A stretch of DNA of 64,000 nucleotides, from assembly GCA_002400415.1 (NCBI GenBank), contig DGQP01000009.1:124001-188000 (forward strand), given 5' to 3'. A program made the position numbers and the translations under genes. Shown here piece after piece: positions 9,940-18,091 of this stretch. The stretch is from Chitinophagaceae bacterium UBA4411 (GTDB taxonomy: Bacteria; Bacteroidota; Bacteroidia; Chitinophagales; Chitinophagaceae). Numbering within the stretch: position 1 is the first letter of the stretch; every line of letters begins with the position of its first letter. The notes beneath the pieces were generated by a model that worked only from the letters and a program-made list of their open reading frames with translations, was not told the DNA's origin and did no database searches.

Positions 9940-10146
9940 ATGGGTGATAAATCATTCAACCGCATTAAAGCTGTTCTTGCAGAAAAATCGAAAACTAATA
10001 TCTGGCTGGCAGAACAACTTGGAAAGAACGTAAACACGGTTTCTAAATGGTGTACCAATAAAATGCAACCTACAGTTGAGACATTATTCGAGGTTGCTAA
10101 AGTTCTTGATGTGGATGTAAGAGAATTACTCGTTTCAACAAAGTAA
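9940..10146 (+). CDS. XRE-family small transcriptional regulator (R-M controller-like)
   Basis: A 68-residue protein that is almost entirely a helix-turn-helix of the Cro/C1 type (WLAEQLGKNVNTVSKW as helix 2-turn-helix 3). AGGAGG at 9928-9933 is a strong ribosome site, unusual for this genome, and fixes the start at 9940. It is followed 12 bases later by vsr, and the methylase operon lies on the opposite strand. Small XRE proteins often act as C (controller) proteins that delay nuclease expression in type II R-M systems. That role here is inference from context. Confidence 0.88.
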   Translation: MGDKSFNRIKAVLAEKSKTNIWLAEQLGKNVNTVSKWCTNKMQPTVETLFEVAKVLDVDVRELLVSTK

Positions 10147-10158
10147 TCACTGAATATT

Positions 10159-10575
10159 ATGGCTGATGTACATGATAAAAAAACACGCAGCTATAATATG
10201 TCGCAGATCAAAGCGATAAACACAAAGCCAGAGTTACTGGTACGGAAATTTTTACATGCCAGCGGCTTTCGGTATAAACTCCATGATAAAACGCTCCCCG
10301 GCAAACCGGATATCGTATTGCCAAAATACAAAACCATCATCTTCATTCATGGTTGCTTCTGGCACGGCCATACTAACTGTAAGTACTATAAAATACCGCA
10401 AACCAGAACGGCCTGGTGGCTGCATAAGATCAATGCCAATAAAGCCAATGATGCAAAAGCTGTAAAAGCATTAAAGAAAGCCGGCTGGAAAATTATTACT
10501 GTTTGGGAATGCCGGTTGAAACCTGCCAAGCTTCACAATACACTTTTATTATTAAAGAGAAAATTACTTATATGA
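10159..10575 (+). CDS. vsr: Very short patch repair endonuclease (Vsr)
   Basis: A 138-residue protein with the Vsr fold signature: catalytic D51 in LPGKPDIVLPK, then IFIHGCFWHGH (residues 61-71) supplying metal and zinc ligands, C73, and the WW pair near 86-87. Vsr nicks next to T:G mismatches formed when 5-methylcytosine deaminates, so it normally accompanies a C5 cytosine methylase. One is encoded at 15489-16721 in the same island. Its 3' end overlaps the opposite-strand gene by 8 bases. Confidence 0.93.
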   Translation: MADVHDKKTRSYNMSQIKAINTKPELLVRKFLHASGFRYKLHDKTLPGKPDIVLPKYKTIIFIHGCFWHGHTNCKYYKIPQTRTAWWLHKINANKANDAKAVKALKKAGWKIITVWECRLKPAKLHNTLLLLKRKLLI

Positions 10576-10924
10576 AAAAATTAATTATTAATGAAACAAG
10601 AGTAAGTAAAATAGCTACAATTGCAAATCTGCGGGCTTCTCTTGCTTCTTTTCTTGCCTCTATCATGTTATCATGTTCAAGTAATTGAATATAACACCCG
10701 GGTTTTAGATAAAACCAACTACTGTGGGGTGGCGGATAATCTGTGTAGTTTTCTTTGGAAAAGAAAATCTGATAGAAGTAGTGATGGAAAATAGTACTGT
10801 TTGGCGACATTCTCTCGAATCCGTTTTTGTTCATGTATTCTGATAACTCCTCGATTCTAAAACCAGTTTCCAGCCTTTGCTTACCGAACCGGAGCATAGC
10901 AATATAAATATCTTCTTTTACCAT
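10568..10924 (-). CDS. Small tail-anchored membrane protein, last gene of island operon
   Basis: A 118-residue protein. The N-terminal half may fold as a small helical domain (GFRIEELSEYMNKNGF). A charged helix (HDNMIEARKEAREARR) leads into one C-terminal membrane segment (FAIVAILLTLVSLIINFFI) that ends the protein. No known family was recognised. It follows the HNH gene by 12 bases in the same operon. A membrane protein at the end of a defence operon is a plausible effector or anchor, but this is inference. Confidence 0.7.
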   Translation of the reverse strand: MVKEDIYIAMLRFGKQRLETGFRIEELSEYMNKNGFERMSPNSTIFHHYFYQIFFSKENYTDYPPPHSSWFYLKPGCYIQLLEHDNMIEARKEAREARRFAIVAILLTLVSLIINFFI

Positions 10925-10936
10925 TGAAAAATATAT

Positions 10937-11707
10937 TTATTGAATGAACACTGTGTCTCTGTGATACTGAAGAAATTCCTGATTTGGCATAAATCGGACT
11001 GGCTTAGTAATTTCTTTATTCTGAAAGGGAATAAAATACTTCTGAATAAATTCATCCTTTCTTTTTTTTAATAACTCCTGGGATAATACAATTCTTAAAT
11101 CTTCTGAAAGGGTTAAAAAACCTTTGTCAAAAGCCTTATCATGAAGAGCATTTAAGCATAAACCATTCTCGGGATTGGCAGCCTGTTTCAAATCTTTTGA
11201 CCAGGGCTTTATGTGACTGGCAACAAGCAGGCTTTTAACAGAAAGGCCCGTTATGCAACACTTATTCTGATAAGAAATTTTAACTGTATCGCTAAAAAAC
11301 TTATGATTGATTCTGATTTTTACCAACGCCTCTCTTTCTCTTCCTTCTTTTGGGAGGTCTGCGGTTTCGATATTGCTGACTTTTTCTAAGGCCAACTTTT
11401 TCTTTTCAGCAATAATCTTCTCTGCCGTGTAGGCGAGATCGTCCCAATTCCCATAGAATTCGTTCCAAACTGGCTCTTCATTTTTGCTACCACGAGACAT
11501 TCCCTTTACACCACGTTTTTGTAAAGCTGGGTCAAGTCTGGCAAGATTTACTAATTTGAAAGCTACAGCAGAAGGGGTACGACTTACAAGATTAGATAAC
11601 TCAATAACCTCAGGCTTGGTGTACTTGATTTTTGAAAATGAAATTTTTGTACAATACCAGTAAAGTGCAAGGATTAGTTCCTCTCTTGTCCATAGATTCT
11701 TGCTCAT
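10937..11707 (-). CDS. HNH endonuclease, probable restriction nuclease
   Basis: A 256-residue protein. The N-terminal part (WTREELILALYWY, then LSNLVSRTPSAVAFKLVNLA) resembles the helical domain found ahead of many restriction HNH domains. The C-terminal HNH_2-type core has CCITG, then SHIKPW with the first His, then NPENGLCLNALHDKAFD with the Asn and later His. It is packed between the receiver gene (2-base gap) and the small membrane protein. The best guess is the DNA-cleaving subunit matched to the C5 methylase. The recognition site cannot be read. Confidence 0.85.
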   Translation of the reverse strand: MSKNLWTREELILALYWYCTKISFSKIKYTKPEVIELSNLVSRTPSAVAFKLVNLARLDPALQKRGVKGMSRGSKNEEPVWNEFYGNWDDLAYTAEKIIAEKKKLALEKVSNIETADLPKEGREREALVKIRINHKFFSDTVKISYQNKCCITGLSVKSLLVASHIKPWSKDLKQAANPENGLCLNALHDKAFDKGFLTLSEDLRIVLSQELLKKRKDEFIQKYFIPFQNKEITKPVRFMPNQEFLQYHRDTVFIQ

Positions 11708-11709
11708 AA

Positions 11710-13104
11710 CTAATTGAGAGATGTTATTCCAGGTCTAATTATATGTCTTGCTAAAAAAGACTGGATGTCAGTCAGAAACGAATGTTTTAATTGAAAAACT
11801 GCTTTTTTCCCCTTAAAAGTATCTAGTTGCATCGCAGTAAAATACCTAAAGTCGATGACTAAATGAAAAAGGGTATCCTTTATATATAAGGGAGGTGATA
11901 TATACAGGTTATCAGATTTTCCAATGTAAGAAAAATAATCTCCATGCCATAAAATCGCTGGACAGACCCTATTTGATTTCCACTTTTTTTGTGCGTAATC
12001 ACAAATCGGTGAAACTTCTATTGATACAAATTTTGAAATAGCCTTAATTTTTTCTCTAATTGCTTTTTCGTAAGAACCGTATTCTTTTTTATTCTCGGTT
12101 TTATATTTAGCTATTTCATCACTTGACTCAGTTTTTTTACCATTTTTTGATTCATAAAACTCACTGGATACTAATTGAACTAAGATTGAATCTGCAATTA
12201 ACCCATTGAACGGGTATTTTTCAATCTCGTCACCAGAATGTTCATATACGTTTCCTGGAAGTGTTTCATCGGAACTTTGAATATTTAAAAGAAGTTTTGA
12301 GTTAAAAATTGCTTTGTCTTTTTCTTCAAAAGTTGAAGGCGGGGGTATTTCTTTTATTATAGATAGGCCGAGATTTTGTTTAACATTGAATTCGAGCCGA
12401 TCGCTAAGTAGTTGGTTAAAAACTATAGCGGCTTTAAGCGCAATTTCCTTTGCATCTCCCTTTAATTGACGCCCCCACATAGCTTCTGCTAGTTTGAAGT
12501 ATATACTTTTTAGGTCATCATTAATGTTTTGTTTTTTCGAGGCTAAAGAAATTATTTCATTAATAACTTCTGAGGAAGAAATATGTATAACATTTTCCCA
12601 TTTTATTAAAGCTTCAAACGCATCAACTTTTTCTATTTCTGAGGTTAATCTCTTATTAATTTCGCTAATCACATCAAAGTCATCCTTTAAAATTTCACCC
12701 AATTCAGGATCATAGTCAAAAAAATCCGATTTTTTTAATGAGAGAACTACAATTGGTTTACGAGTAACTAATGAATCTGTAAATAGCTTTTCGACTTCTG
12801 GGAATAAATCATTTTCTTTTATACTCCATACAATAAGTATATAAGGAACATTTTCTGGGACAATTCTCAATAAAACTCCGGCAAGCTGACTCATAATAGT
12901 TTTAACATCGCCAGCAGTATCTGTTAAATTTATATCTAAGAAGAGAGTCCTTAAATCCGAGTACGGTTCATTTGGTAAGCAGTCTTCATCATCAGAATGA
13001 TATGTGAAAGGAAACTTATGTTTTGATAATGTTTTTATCAATGGCATAGCTTGGCTTTCTTTATCATCGATGATGACAATTCTACCATTTTGGGGTAAAA
13101 GCAT
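11710..13104 (-). CDS. Receiver-domain protein with unknown C-terminal region
   Basis: A 464-residue protein. Residues about 7-125 look like an intact response-regulator receiver: VIIDDKE gives acidic D13/D14, LFLDINLTD gives a candidate phospho-acceptor D57, and a later LSLKK could supply the conserved Lys. The remaining 340 residues match nothing I recognise. They are mixed helical with a conserved-looking SPICDYAQKKWK patch and no HTH visible. Gaps of 2 bases on both sides tie it to the GHKL ATPase and HNH genes. It is likely the phosphorylation or signalling partner of the kinase-like domain of the ATPase. Confidence 0.7.
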   Translation of the reverse strand: MLLPQNGRIVIIDDKESQAMPLIKTLSKHKFPFTYHSDDEDCLPNEPYSDLRTLFLDINLTDTAGDVKTIMSQLAGVLLRIVPENVPYILIVWSIKENDLFPEVEKLFTDSLVTRKPIVVLSLKKSDFFDYDPELGEILKDDFDVISEINKRLTSEIEKVDAFEALIKWENVIHISSSEVINEIISLASKKQNINDDLKSIYFKLAEAMWGRQLKGDAKEIALKAAIVFNQLLSDRLEFNVKQNLGLSIIKEIPPPSTFEEKDKAIFNSKLLLNIQSSDETLPGNVYEHSGDEIEKYPFNGLIADSILVQLVSSEFYESKNGKKTESSDEIAKYKTENKKEYGSYEKAIREKIKAISKFVSIEVSPICDYAQKKWKSNRVCPAILWHGDYFSYIGKSDNLYISPPLYIKDTLFHLVIDFRYFTAMQLDTFKGKKAVFQLKHSFLTDIQSFLARHIIRPGITSLN

Positions 13105-13106
13105 GA

Positions 13107-15485
13107 TTATTTTTTAATTTTCTTGAAACTTAGAATTATTGAAGCTCCTTTTTTAAAATCATTAGGGAGTTTGTAATCTCCAGATTCATTAGATTCAATT
13201 TTTCCATCATGACTCACCATTATTTCTCTTGCAATGTTTAAGCCCATTCCCATTCCATCGGGTTTCGTAGTTATAAATGGCTCTAGTAGTTCTTCAAATG
13301 GTAAAGAAAAACCAGGGCCATTATCTGCTATTATAAGATTAATGAAATTTCTATCTTCAATTACATCAATGAAAATTTGTTTTTTAACTTTATTAGATCG
13401 CTCCAACCAGTAAATGGAATTATCAATCAAATTCATGATTGTTCCGATAATCAAACTACGAGCAACGTTTACAAATAATTCTTTCTTACTATTTGGACCT
13501 CTTATTACTTCTATTTTATGAGCCTTGAGCCTGAATTCAATATTAAAAAGTGCTTGGTTAATAATCTTCGAAATACTTTCAGATTTCCGATTTGTTTTGC
13601 GCAATATTTGTGCATAGTTTTCAATAATCTTTGAAAGGTGTTCAACAAGAGCGGTTAGCCTGTTTTGTGAAGGGATAGTCTTTATCACCTTTTCAATCTC
13701 AAGTATTATTTTTTCAATCTCATGAATATAAATACTCCAACCTGCACCAACTGTTGCAGTTTTAGTTAAAGTATCATTCATGAACTTATAATTTTGTTCG
13801 ATTCGCTCAACTATGACTTTAATTTCCTTTTTCAGAATTGGATCCTTAACCCTTTTTTCAACTACGCCTTTAAGAGAATCAATGGTTTTAAGAACTGGTT
13901 CAAATTGACGGGGTAGCCTGTAGTTGGCATCAATTTTATCTTTATCTTGCCTTCTTAATATTTCTACCTGTCTAAGAGAATGTTCTATTGCTTTTTTAAA
14001 TGTTTCAAAGGCGGCATTTTCAATAAAGCCTTCCCTGTTCGTCTTTTCAATTAAAGAGATGCTTTCCTCTCGTTTAATATTTACGGATGCAATAACCATA
14101 TTATTGCTGACCTTAATAGAGGGATTATTGAAGCGGTTGTAATCCAATCCTATCCAATCATTGCCAGGCTCTCCGTAATCATAGATACGCATACCTCCTC
14201 TATAAACTTTTATACCTCCGTTAGAATCAAGATAATCACTTACTGTAGTGATTTGGTTTAACACAAGCTTTAAGACTGATTTGTCACGAATAAAAATCGA
14301 TCCTTTAAATTCTACAGGCCCAATTTCATAGTCATCCAGGTTAACATCTTCCTTTTTGTTCCGGCTTTTAATGGGCGCAGAAATAAGATCTAAATAATCT
14401 GAAATTGGTTTATCTTTTTCAGTAACGAACCTGCCTGTTACCCTCGTCATATTATCCCATGGAACAAATTTATATCTGAATTTTGTTATCCTCCCTCCCT
14501 CCATTTTTATATCAAAATAGAAAAGGGCATAATCCAATATATCTTTCCAGCTTGGAATATCTTTAATCCATTCCTTACGGTCTATAATAAAACTGACAGC
14601 AAAATCTGTTTGTGCATCATATACGATTTTGCCTTTATCAGAAATAGAAAAGTCCGTTGGCGATGATAATGCATTTAATGCTCGATATACATCTCTAACT
14701 ATTCCACGAGTCCATTCTTTGTGAAGATTACTAATAATAATTTTTGTTCCAGTTTCGGTTCCTTTAAAATATTCAGGTTCTCTTTCAATTATATTAATTG
14801 GGGCATCTGATAAATAGTGGTGTTTAGAAAAGGCTTCCCAATCAATAGTAACTACTACCTCTTTATGATTTTTTCTCCTTGTTATTAATTCAATATGTTT
14901 TCCAAGTTTATGTACGCCAAATCTTCCTATCCCCTTTTCTCCTATAGGTAGTCTTTTAAACTTTGGAGTAACAGCTCTTTCTTTAAGTTGCTTTTCTTTA
15001 TTGTCACTACCGGGTTCAAGCCAGGAATTTTTTATGGTTTGTATATCCATTCCATATCCATCATCTTCAATTATAATAACACCTTTTCGCGGAATATCAA
15101 CCCCTTTCATATTTATATTTACAAGACTTGCATCAGCGTCATAAGAGTTCTTTACGAGTTCTATTAATGCAATGCTTTCATTTCTGATTAATTGGTCACC
15201 TAATTGAAGCAGTAATCTTGCCCTTGGTTTGAAAAAATTATCAGTTATATTAATAATTGCAACGCTTTCTTCAATTTCCTTATTTTCTTTATAAGAAAAT
15301 CGAAGTAAATCATTTCCTTTGTAGCCAGTTTTGGGAAAATATACAAGTTGCCCACCTTTGTTTATTACAAGTTGCCCATGCTTGGGTTTTTGAATAATTT
15401 TTAATCCCGGGTAATTACTAATATCGAGAGACACCTGAGTATTAACTTCGGTATGTAAAACAATTCCATTTTTAAGCTCTGTCAT
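13107..15485 (-). CDS. Dual-GHKL ATPase with N-terminal cadherin/Ig-like domain and kinase-like C-terminus
   Basis: A 792-residue cytoplasmic protein with no signal or membrane segment. Residues about 10-81 carry the repeat signature of bacterial cadherin/Ig-like (Big_9 type) domains: PKHGQLV, then GGQLVYFPKTGYKGND, then LRFSYK. Residues about 85-200 form a MutL/MORC/Hsp90-like GHKL ATPase: N box ELVKNSYDADA, EDDGYGM, GEKGIGRFG. A long helical region follows, then a DHp-like segment (H588 in SIYIHEIEKI). Last comes a second, histidine-kinase-type GHKL domain (NLIDNS 685-690, DNGPGF 721-726, GMGMGLN 744-750). It sits between the methylase (3-base gap) and the receiver gene (2-base gap). Confidence 0.88.
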   Translation of the reverse strand: MTELKNGIVLHTEVNTQVSLDISNYPGLKIIQKPKHGQLVINKGGQLVYFPKTGYKGNDLLRFSYKENKEIEESVAIINITDNFFKPRARLLLQLGDQLIRNESIALIELVKNSYDADASLVNINMKGVDIPRKGVIIIEDDGYGMDIQTIKNSWLEPGSDNKEKQLKERAVTPKFKRLPIGEKGIGRFGVHKLGKHIELITRRKNHKEVVVTIDWEAFSKHHYLSDAPINIIEREPEYFKGTETGTKIIISNLHKEWTRGIVRDVYRALNALSSPTDFSISDKGKIVYDAQTDFAVSFIIDRKEWIKDIPSWKDILDYALFYFDIKMEGGRITKFRYKFVPWDNMTRVTGRFVTEKDKPISDYLDLISAPIKSRNKKEDVNLDDYEIGPVEFKGSIFIRDKSVLKLVLNQITTVSDYLDSNGGIKVYRGGMRIYDYGEPGNDWIGLDYNRFNNPSIKVSNNMVIASVNIKREESISLIEKTNREGFIENAAFETFKKAIEHSLRQVEILRRQDKDKIDANYRLPRQFEPVLKTIDSLKGVVEKRVKDPILKKEIKVIVERIEQNYKFMNDTLTKTATVGAGWSIYIHEIEKIILEIEKVIKTIPSQNRLTALVEHLSKIIENYAQILRKTNRKSESISKIINQALFNIEFRLKAHKIEVIRGPNSKKELFVNVARSLIIGTIMNLIDNSIYWLERSNKVKKQIFIDVIEDRNFINLIIADNGPGFSLPFEELLEPFITTKPDGMGMGLNIAREIMVSHDGKIESNESGDYKLPNDFKKGASIILSFKKIKK

Positions 15486-15488
15486 ATT

Positions 15489-16721
15489 CTAATTTTCAAG
15501 AATCAATTTAATTTTTTTTGCAATAGCCTTTGACATTAATGGTGGTACAGCATTCCCGATTTGTCTAAATGCAGGTGTTCTGACTTTTTCGGGTTTTACA
15601 CCTTCAAAAAAATAGTCGTCAGGAAAAGATTGAATACGAGCAGCCTCTCTTACTGAAATAGAACGCAACTGTTCTGTAGAGGGATAAATAAAGTGGTGCC
15701 CATCTTTAGACAAGTGTGCAATTATAGTATGTGGTTTTTTCCCTACCACCTTAAACCTGTCTAAAAAGTCAGTTGTATTTTTTTGTGTTCTTTTATCAGT
15801 AGGAATTTCGTTGTTCTTTAAGAGTTTTCCTTCTATGTCAAGCTTTTCTACTGCTAATTTATAGATTGAAAGATCCTTTTTATTATGGGGTCTGGTAATA
15901 TGCTGGCTCACGAAATCAACACAGTTTCGAATACCTGTTTTACTTAAATATTCATTTATGGGCCTTGCATATTTTAAATACCGGTCATTCTGATTAGGTT
16001 TCAGGGGGGGCAAATCTGAGAAAATATCGTCCCTTGTCCAGGAATGATTTATTTTTTTGAATTTTGGATAAGAAAAATCAATATCCTTTCTCCATCCAAT
16101 AATTATTAATCGTTCCCGGTTTTGAATAACACCAAAATCAAAGGAGTTCACTGAGGCACTATCCAAATTATATCCAATCCTTCTAAAATATTTCTTTAGA
16201 TTTTTGAAATGTTTCCCTTTTCCGGCGGTTTTTATACCCGGCACATTTTCAAAAACAAAAATCTTAGGCCTGTATCGTTTCAAAAACTTTCCATATTCTT
16301 TGTAAAGAAAATTTCGCTCATCATTTTTTACTCTGCTGTTTAATGCAGCCCTTCCGATATAGGAATAAGCCTGACAGGGAGGGCCTCCAACAATAAGATC
16401 AACGGATTGATTTGCTTTTAGAGTATCAATTTTACCAAAAATTGACTTGTTGTTCTTCCCACCAATAGAACTGTTAATTACAGAGGAAAGCTCCTTTTCC
16501 GGAATATATGAGTACAGTTTCTCTCTCGAAATTTCGCCTTTTAAATAACTATAGTAAATATGCTTTTTTCCGGTACGTATAAGATAATAATAAGCTACTC
16601 TTGTTTTCAAAGTAAAACAAGCTGCCTGGTCTTTTTCAACGTGAGCAATCGGGTTAAATCCTGCCTTTTTAAATCCTTCGGATAACCCCCCCGCCCCGGC
16701 AAAGAGGTCAATAAAATTCAT
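15489..16721 (-). CDS. DNA (cytosine-5) methyltransferase
   Basis: A 410-residue enzyme with the C5-methylase motifs in order: I (DLFAGAGGLSEGF, 5-17), IV (GGPPCQAYS, catalytic C116), VI (FENVPG, 157-162), VIII (QNRERL, 200-205) and X (IGNAVPP near the C-terminus). The variable region between VIII and X should set the target site, which cannot be read from sequence. It is the first gene of a five-gene operon with almost no intergenic space, and pairs functionally with vsr at the other end of the island. The start ATG at 16719-16721 precedes motif I by only a few residues, as usual. Confidence 0.95.
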   Translation of the reverse strand: MNFIDLFAGAGGLSEGFKKAGFNPIAHVEKDQAACFTLKTRVAYYYLIRTGKKHIYYSYLKGEISREKLYSYIPEKELSSVINSSIGGKNNKSIFGKIDTLKANQSVDLIVGGPPCQAYSYIGRAALNSRVKNDERNFLYKEYGKFLKRYRPKIFVFENVPGIKTAGKGKHFKNLKKYFRRIGYNLDSASVNSFDFGVIQNRERLIIIGWRKDIDFSYPKFKKINHSWTRDDIFSDLPPLKPNQNDRYLKYARPINEYLSKTGIRNCVDFVSQHITRPHNKKDLSIYKLAVEKLDIEGKLLKNNEIPTDKRTQKNTTDFLDRFKVVGKKPHTIIAHLSKDGHHFIYPSTEQLRSISVREAARIQSFPDDYFFEGVKPEKVRTPAFRQIGNAVPPLMSKAIAKKIKLILEN

Positions 16722-16816
16722 ACCCGCTAAAATATAAAGTTTTTCTGCGACTTTATTGATTAGCAGAGGATTATTTTTAAATTTACTATCAGCTAATATA
16801 TAAAACCCGAATTGAA

Positions 16817-17068
16817 ATGAAGGGAATCGAGATACTTAAAATCAAAGGCCGAAATGCTGTATTGGCACTTAGAAAAGATAAACTGAGTAACGGTCATTCC
16901 TTCATGATTAATTCTGAAAACCTGCCTCAATTGCACTGTTATTTAGAAAACCCGGATGGTTCTGTTCATCTTGTTTCTTTATCAAAGACAAAAATGGACT
17001 TTGAACTTGTGAAAATATTATCGGATGAGGAATCTTCGTCTCTCAGAAATGAACTTGGACTTGAATAA
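16817..17068 (+). CDS. Small antitoxin-like protein, paralog of the 19762 gene
   Basis: An 83-residue protein sharing a clear pattern with the product of 19762-20079: GH.FMIN..(E/N)LP..(H/Q)CYLE.P.G...LV, then DFE.V and (E)E..S..+.L.L at the end. In Bacteroidota such small proteins often precede zeta-toxin genes (recalled, not searched), so it may be an orphan antitoxin. No toxin gene follows; the next 110 bases hold only a small hairpin (arms 17102-17109 and 17113-17120). It lies at the right edge of the A+T-rich island and is divergent from the methylase. Confidence 0.65.
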   Translation: MKGIEILKIKGRNAVLALRKDKLSNGHSFMINSENLPQLHCYLENPDGSVHLVSLSKTKMDFELVKILSDEESSSLRNELGLE

Positions 17069-17180
17069 CTTCATAATTAGCTAAGCTTACGAATCGAACC
17101 CCGAAGAGTGCGACCCTTCGTTACCTCAGGGTAAACTGTACGGACGATGATAGCAGCACAACAGCAGGTCCAACAAGAGC

Positions 17181-17531
17181 TCACTCCCCCTCCAACCCAT
17201 CCATAAACTCCTGTAGCTTCTTCAGTTTATCCGGCGGCAACTTCTTTATCCGTTCCACCGGGCTGGCCACAGGCTCCTTCCGTTTCAGCTTATGCAGGGG
17301 GTGGTCCTTTGGCACCGCAGTTCCCGCATCTTCGGCCCATACAAACAAATCATCCGGCGTGCAATTACAGGCAAGGCACAATTTCTCCAGCGTGGCATAG
17401 GTCAGGTTCTCCACCTTGCGGGTCAGCAACCGGTTCACTGTGTGGTAAGGCAATCCCTGCTGCACCAAATAGCGGCCCGCCTGCTCCACGCCACGGGCCC
17501 GCAACAGCTCAGCTACATGCAATTCAAGCAT
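17181..17531 (-). CDS. XRE-family transcriptional regulator
   Basis: A 116-residue protein with an N-terminal Cro/C1-type helix-turn-helix (YHTVNRLLTRKVENLTYATLEKLC) and a charged C-terminal tail (PVERIKKLPPDKLKKLQEF) typical of the HTH_26 group. It is probably a DNA-binding repressor; its target is unknown. Its first dozen codons and the 28 bases upstream are duplicated at 19087-19148. The heptad-phased repeat array begins about 50 bases upstream of its start and could hold its operators. Confidence 0.85.
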   Translation of the reverse strand: MLELHVAELLRARGVEQAGRYLVQQGLPYHTVNRLLTRKVENLTYATLEKLCLACNCTPDDLFVWAEDAGTAVPKDHPLHKLKRKEPVASPVERIKKLPPDKLKKLQEFMDGLEGE

Positions 17532-17559
17532 AAACTATTGGTTTTAAAGGTTAATAAAA
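17498..17559. repeat. 62-bp direct repeat, copy 1
   Basis: Covers the first 34 bases of the XRE gene (with its start) and 28 bases of its upstream region. It matches 19087-19148 with only three substitutions by direct alignment. The two copies lie 1589 bases apart and enclose the heptad array and the broken Bro-N gene, like the duplicated ends of an inserted element. Confidence 0.9.
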
Positions 17560-17584
17560 ACAAACAAAGCCTGCCGGCGGCCGT

Positions 17585-17899
17585 TCAAAGCGCCACTGCT
17601 ATTAATCAACAGTCACCGCTGTCAAATCAATAGCCGGCAGCTTTGCCGCAACCGTTCACAACTCCCAATCAATAGCCTGTAAACCTTACTCAATAGAGAA
17701 GAAACCTAAACCCATCGTCAACAGCTCTTAAGCAAGAGCAATTAGTATTTACTAATCAGTCAACTATTTTTAAAAAATGGATAACAATACTGCATCAACT
17801 GTCAATAAATTTACAAAAGAATAAAAATCTGTAGCACCAGCCGGCCTGCCGGTTGTAAAAATAGTAGCGGCTAAAGCAATTAATAAATTTTGTCAATAG
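17585..17899 (+). repeat. Degenerate heptanucleotide array (TCAATAG type)
   Basis: TCAA-starting heptamers (TCAATAG x4, TCAACAG x2, TCAAAGC, TCAACTA, TCAACTG, TCAATAA) occur at 17585, 17606, 17627, 17669, 17690, 17718, 17760, 17795, 17802 and 17893. Every spacing is a multiple of 7, with 21 most common at the start of the array. Only one TCAA in this stretch (17622) is out of phase. The tract is in the 560-base gap between the XRE start (17531) and the Bro-N remnant (18092) and holds no credible gene. Confidence 0.75.
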
Positions 17900-18091
17900 T
17901 AAGCAGGTAATCCCGGTTTCTCTGCAACGACAAAAAAAATTGCAAACAGTTCATCTGCTCTGCAAACACACTCTGCAATCAAATCATTCCGTATCTCTCC
18001 GCTAAAATAAAAAACGCTCCCCCGCAATTTTTATCTATTATCCTGGCAGGAACCAGACACTTACTTTCCTGCAATGGTTTATTGAATAATC

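Larger units (their letters stand above)
9780..17070. other. A+T-rich accessory island (candidate defence island)
   Basis: By eye the base composition falls sharply after about 9780, with long A/T runs, and recovers after about 17070. Genes inside use A/T-ending codons far more than those on either side. The content is all defence-type: XRE controller, Vsr, HNH nuclease, GHKL ATPase, receiver protein, C5 methylase. No integrase, tRNA or clear terminal repeats were seen, so the boundaries are approximate. Confidence 0.75.

Noticed and set aside
17080..17145. tRNA-like sequence (GGTTCGATTC on the - strand) near the island edge
   Set aside because: The T-arm stem does not pair and no acceptor or anticodon stem could be built, so it is not a tRNA or clear attachment site.
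17585..17899. CRISPR array
   Set aside because: Units are 7/21 bases and degenerate, without constant repeats of 24-40 bases or unique spacers, and no cas genes are present.
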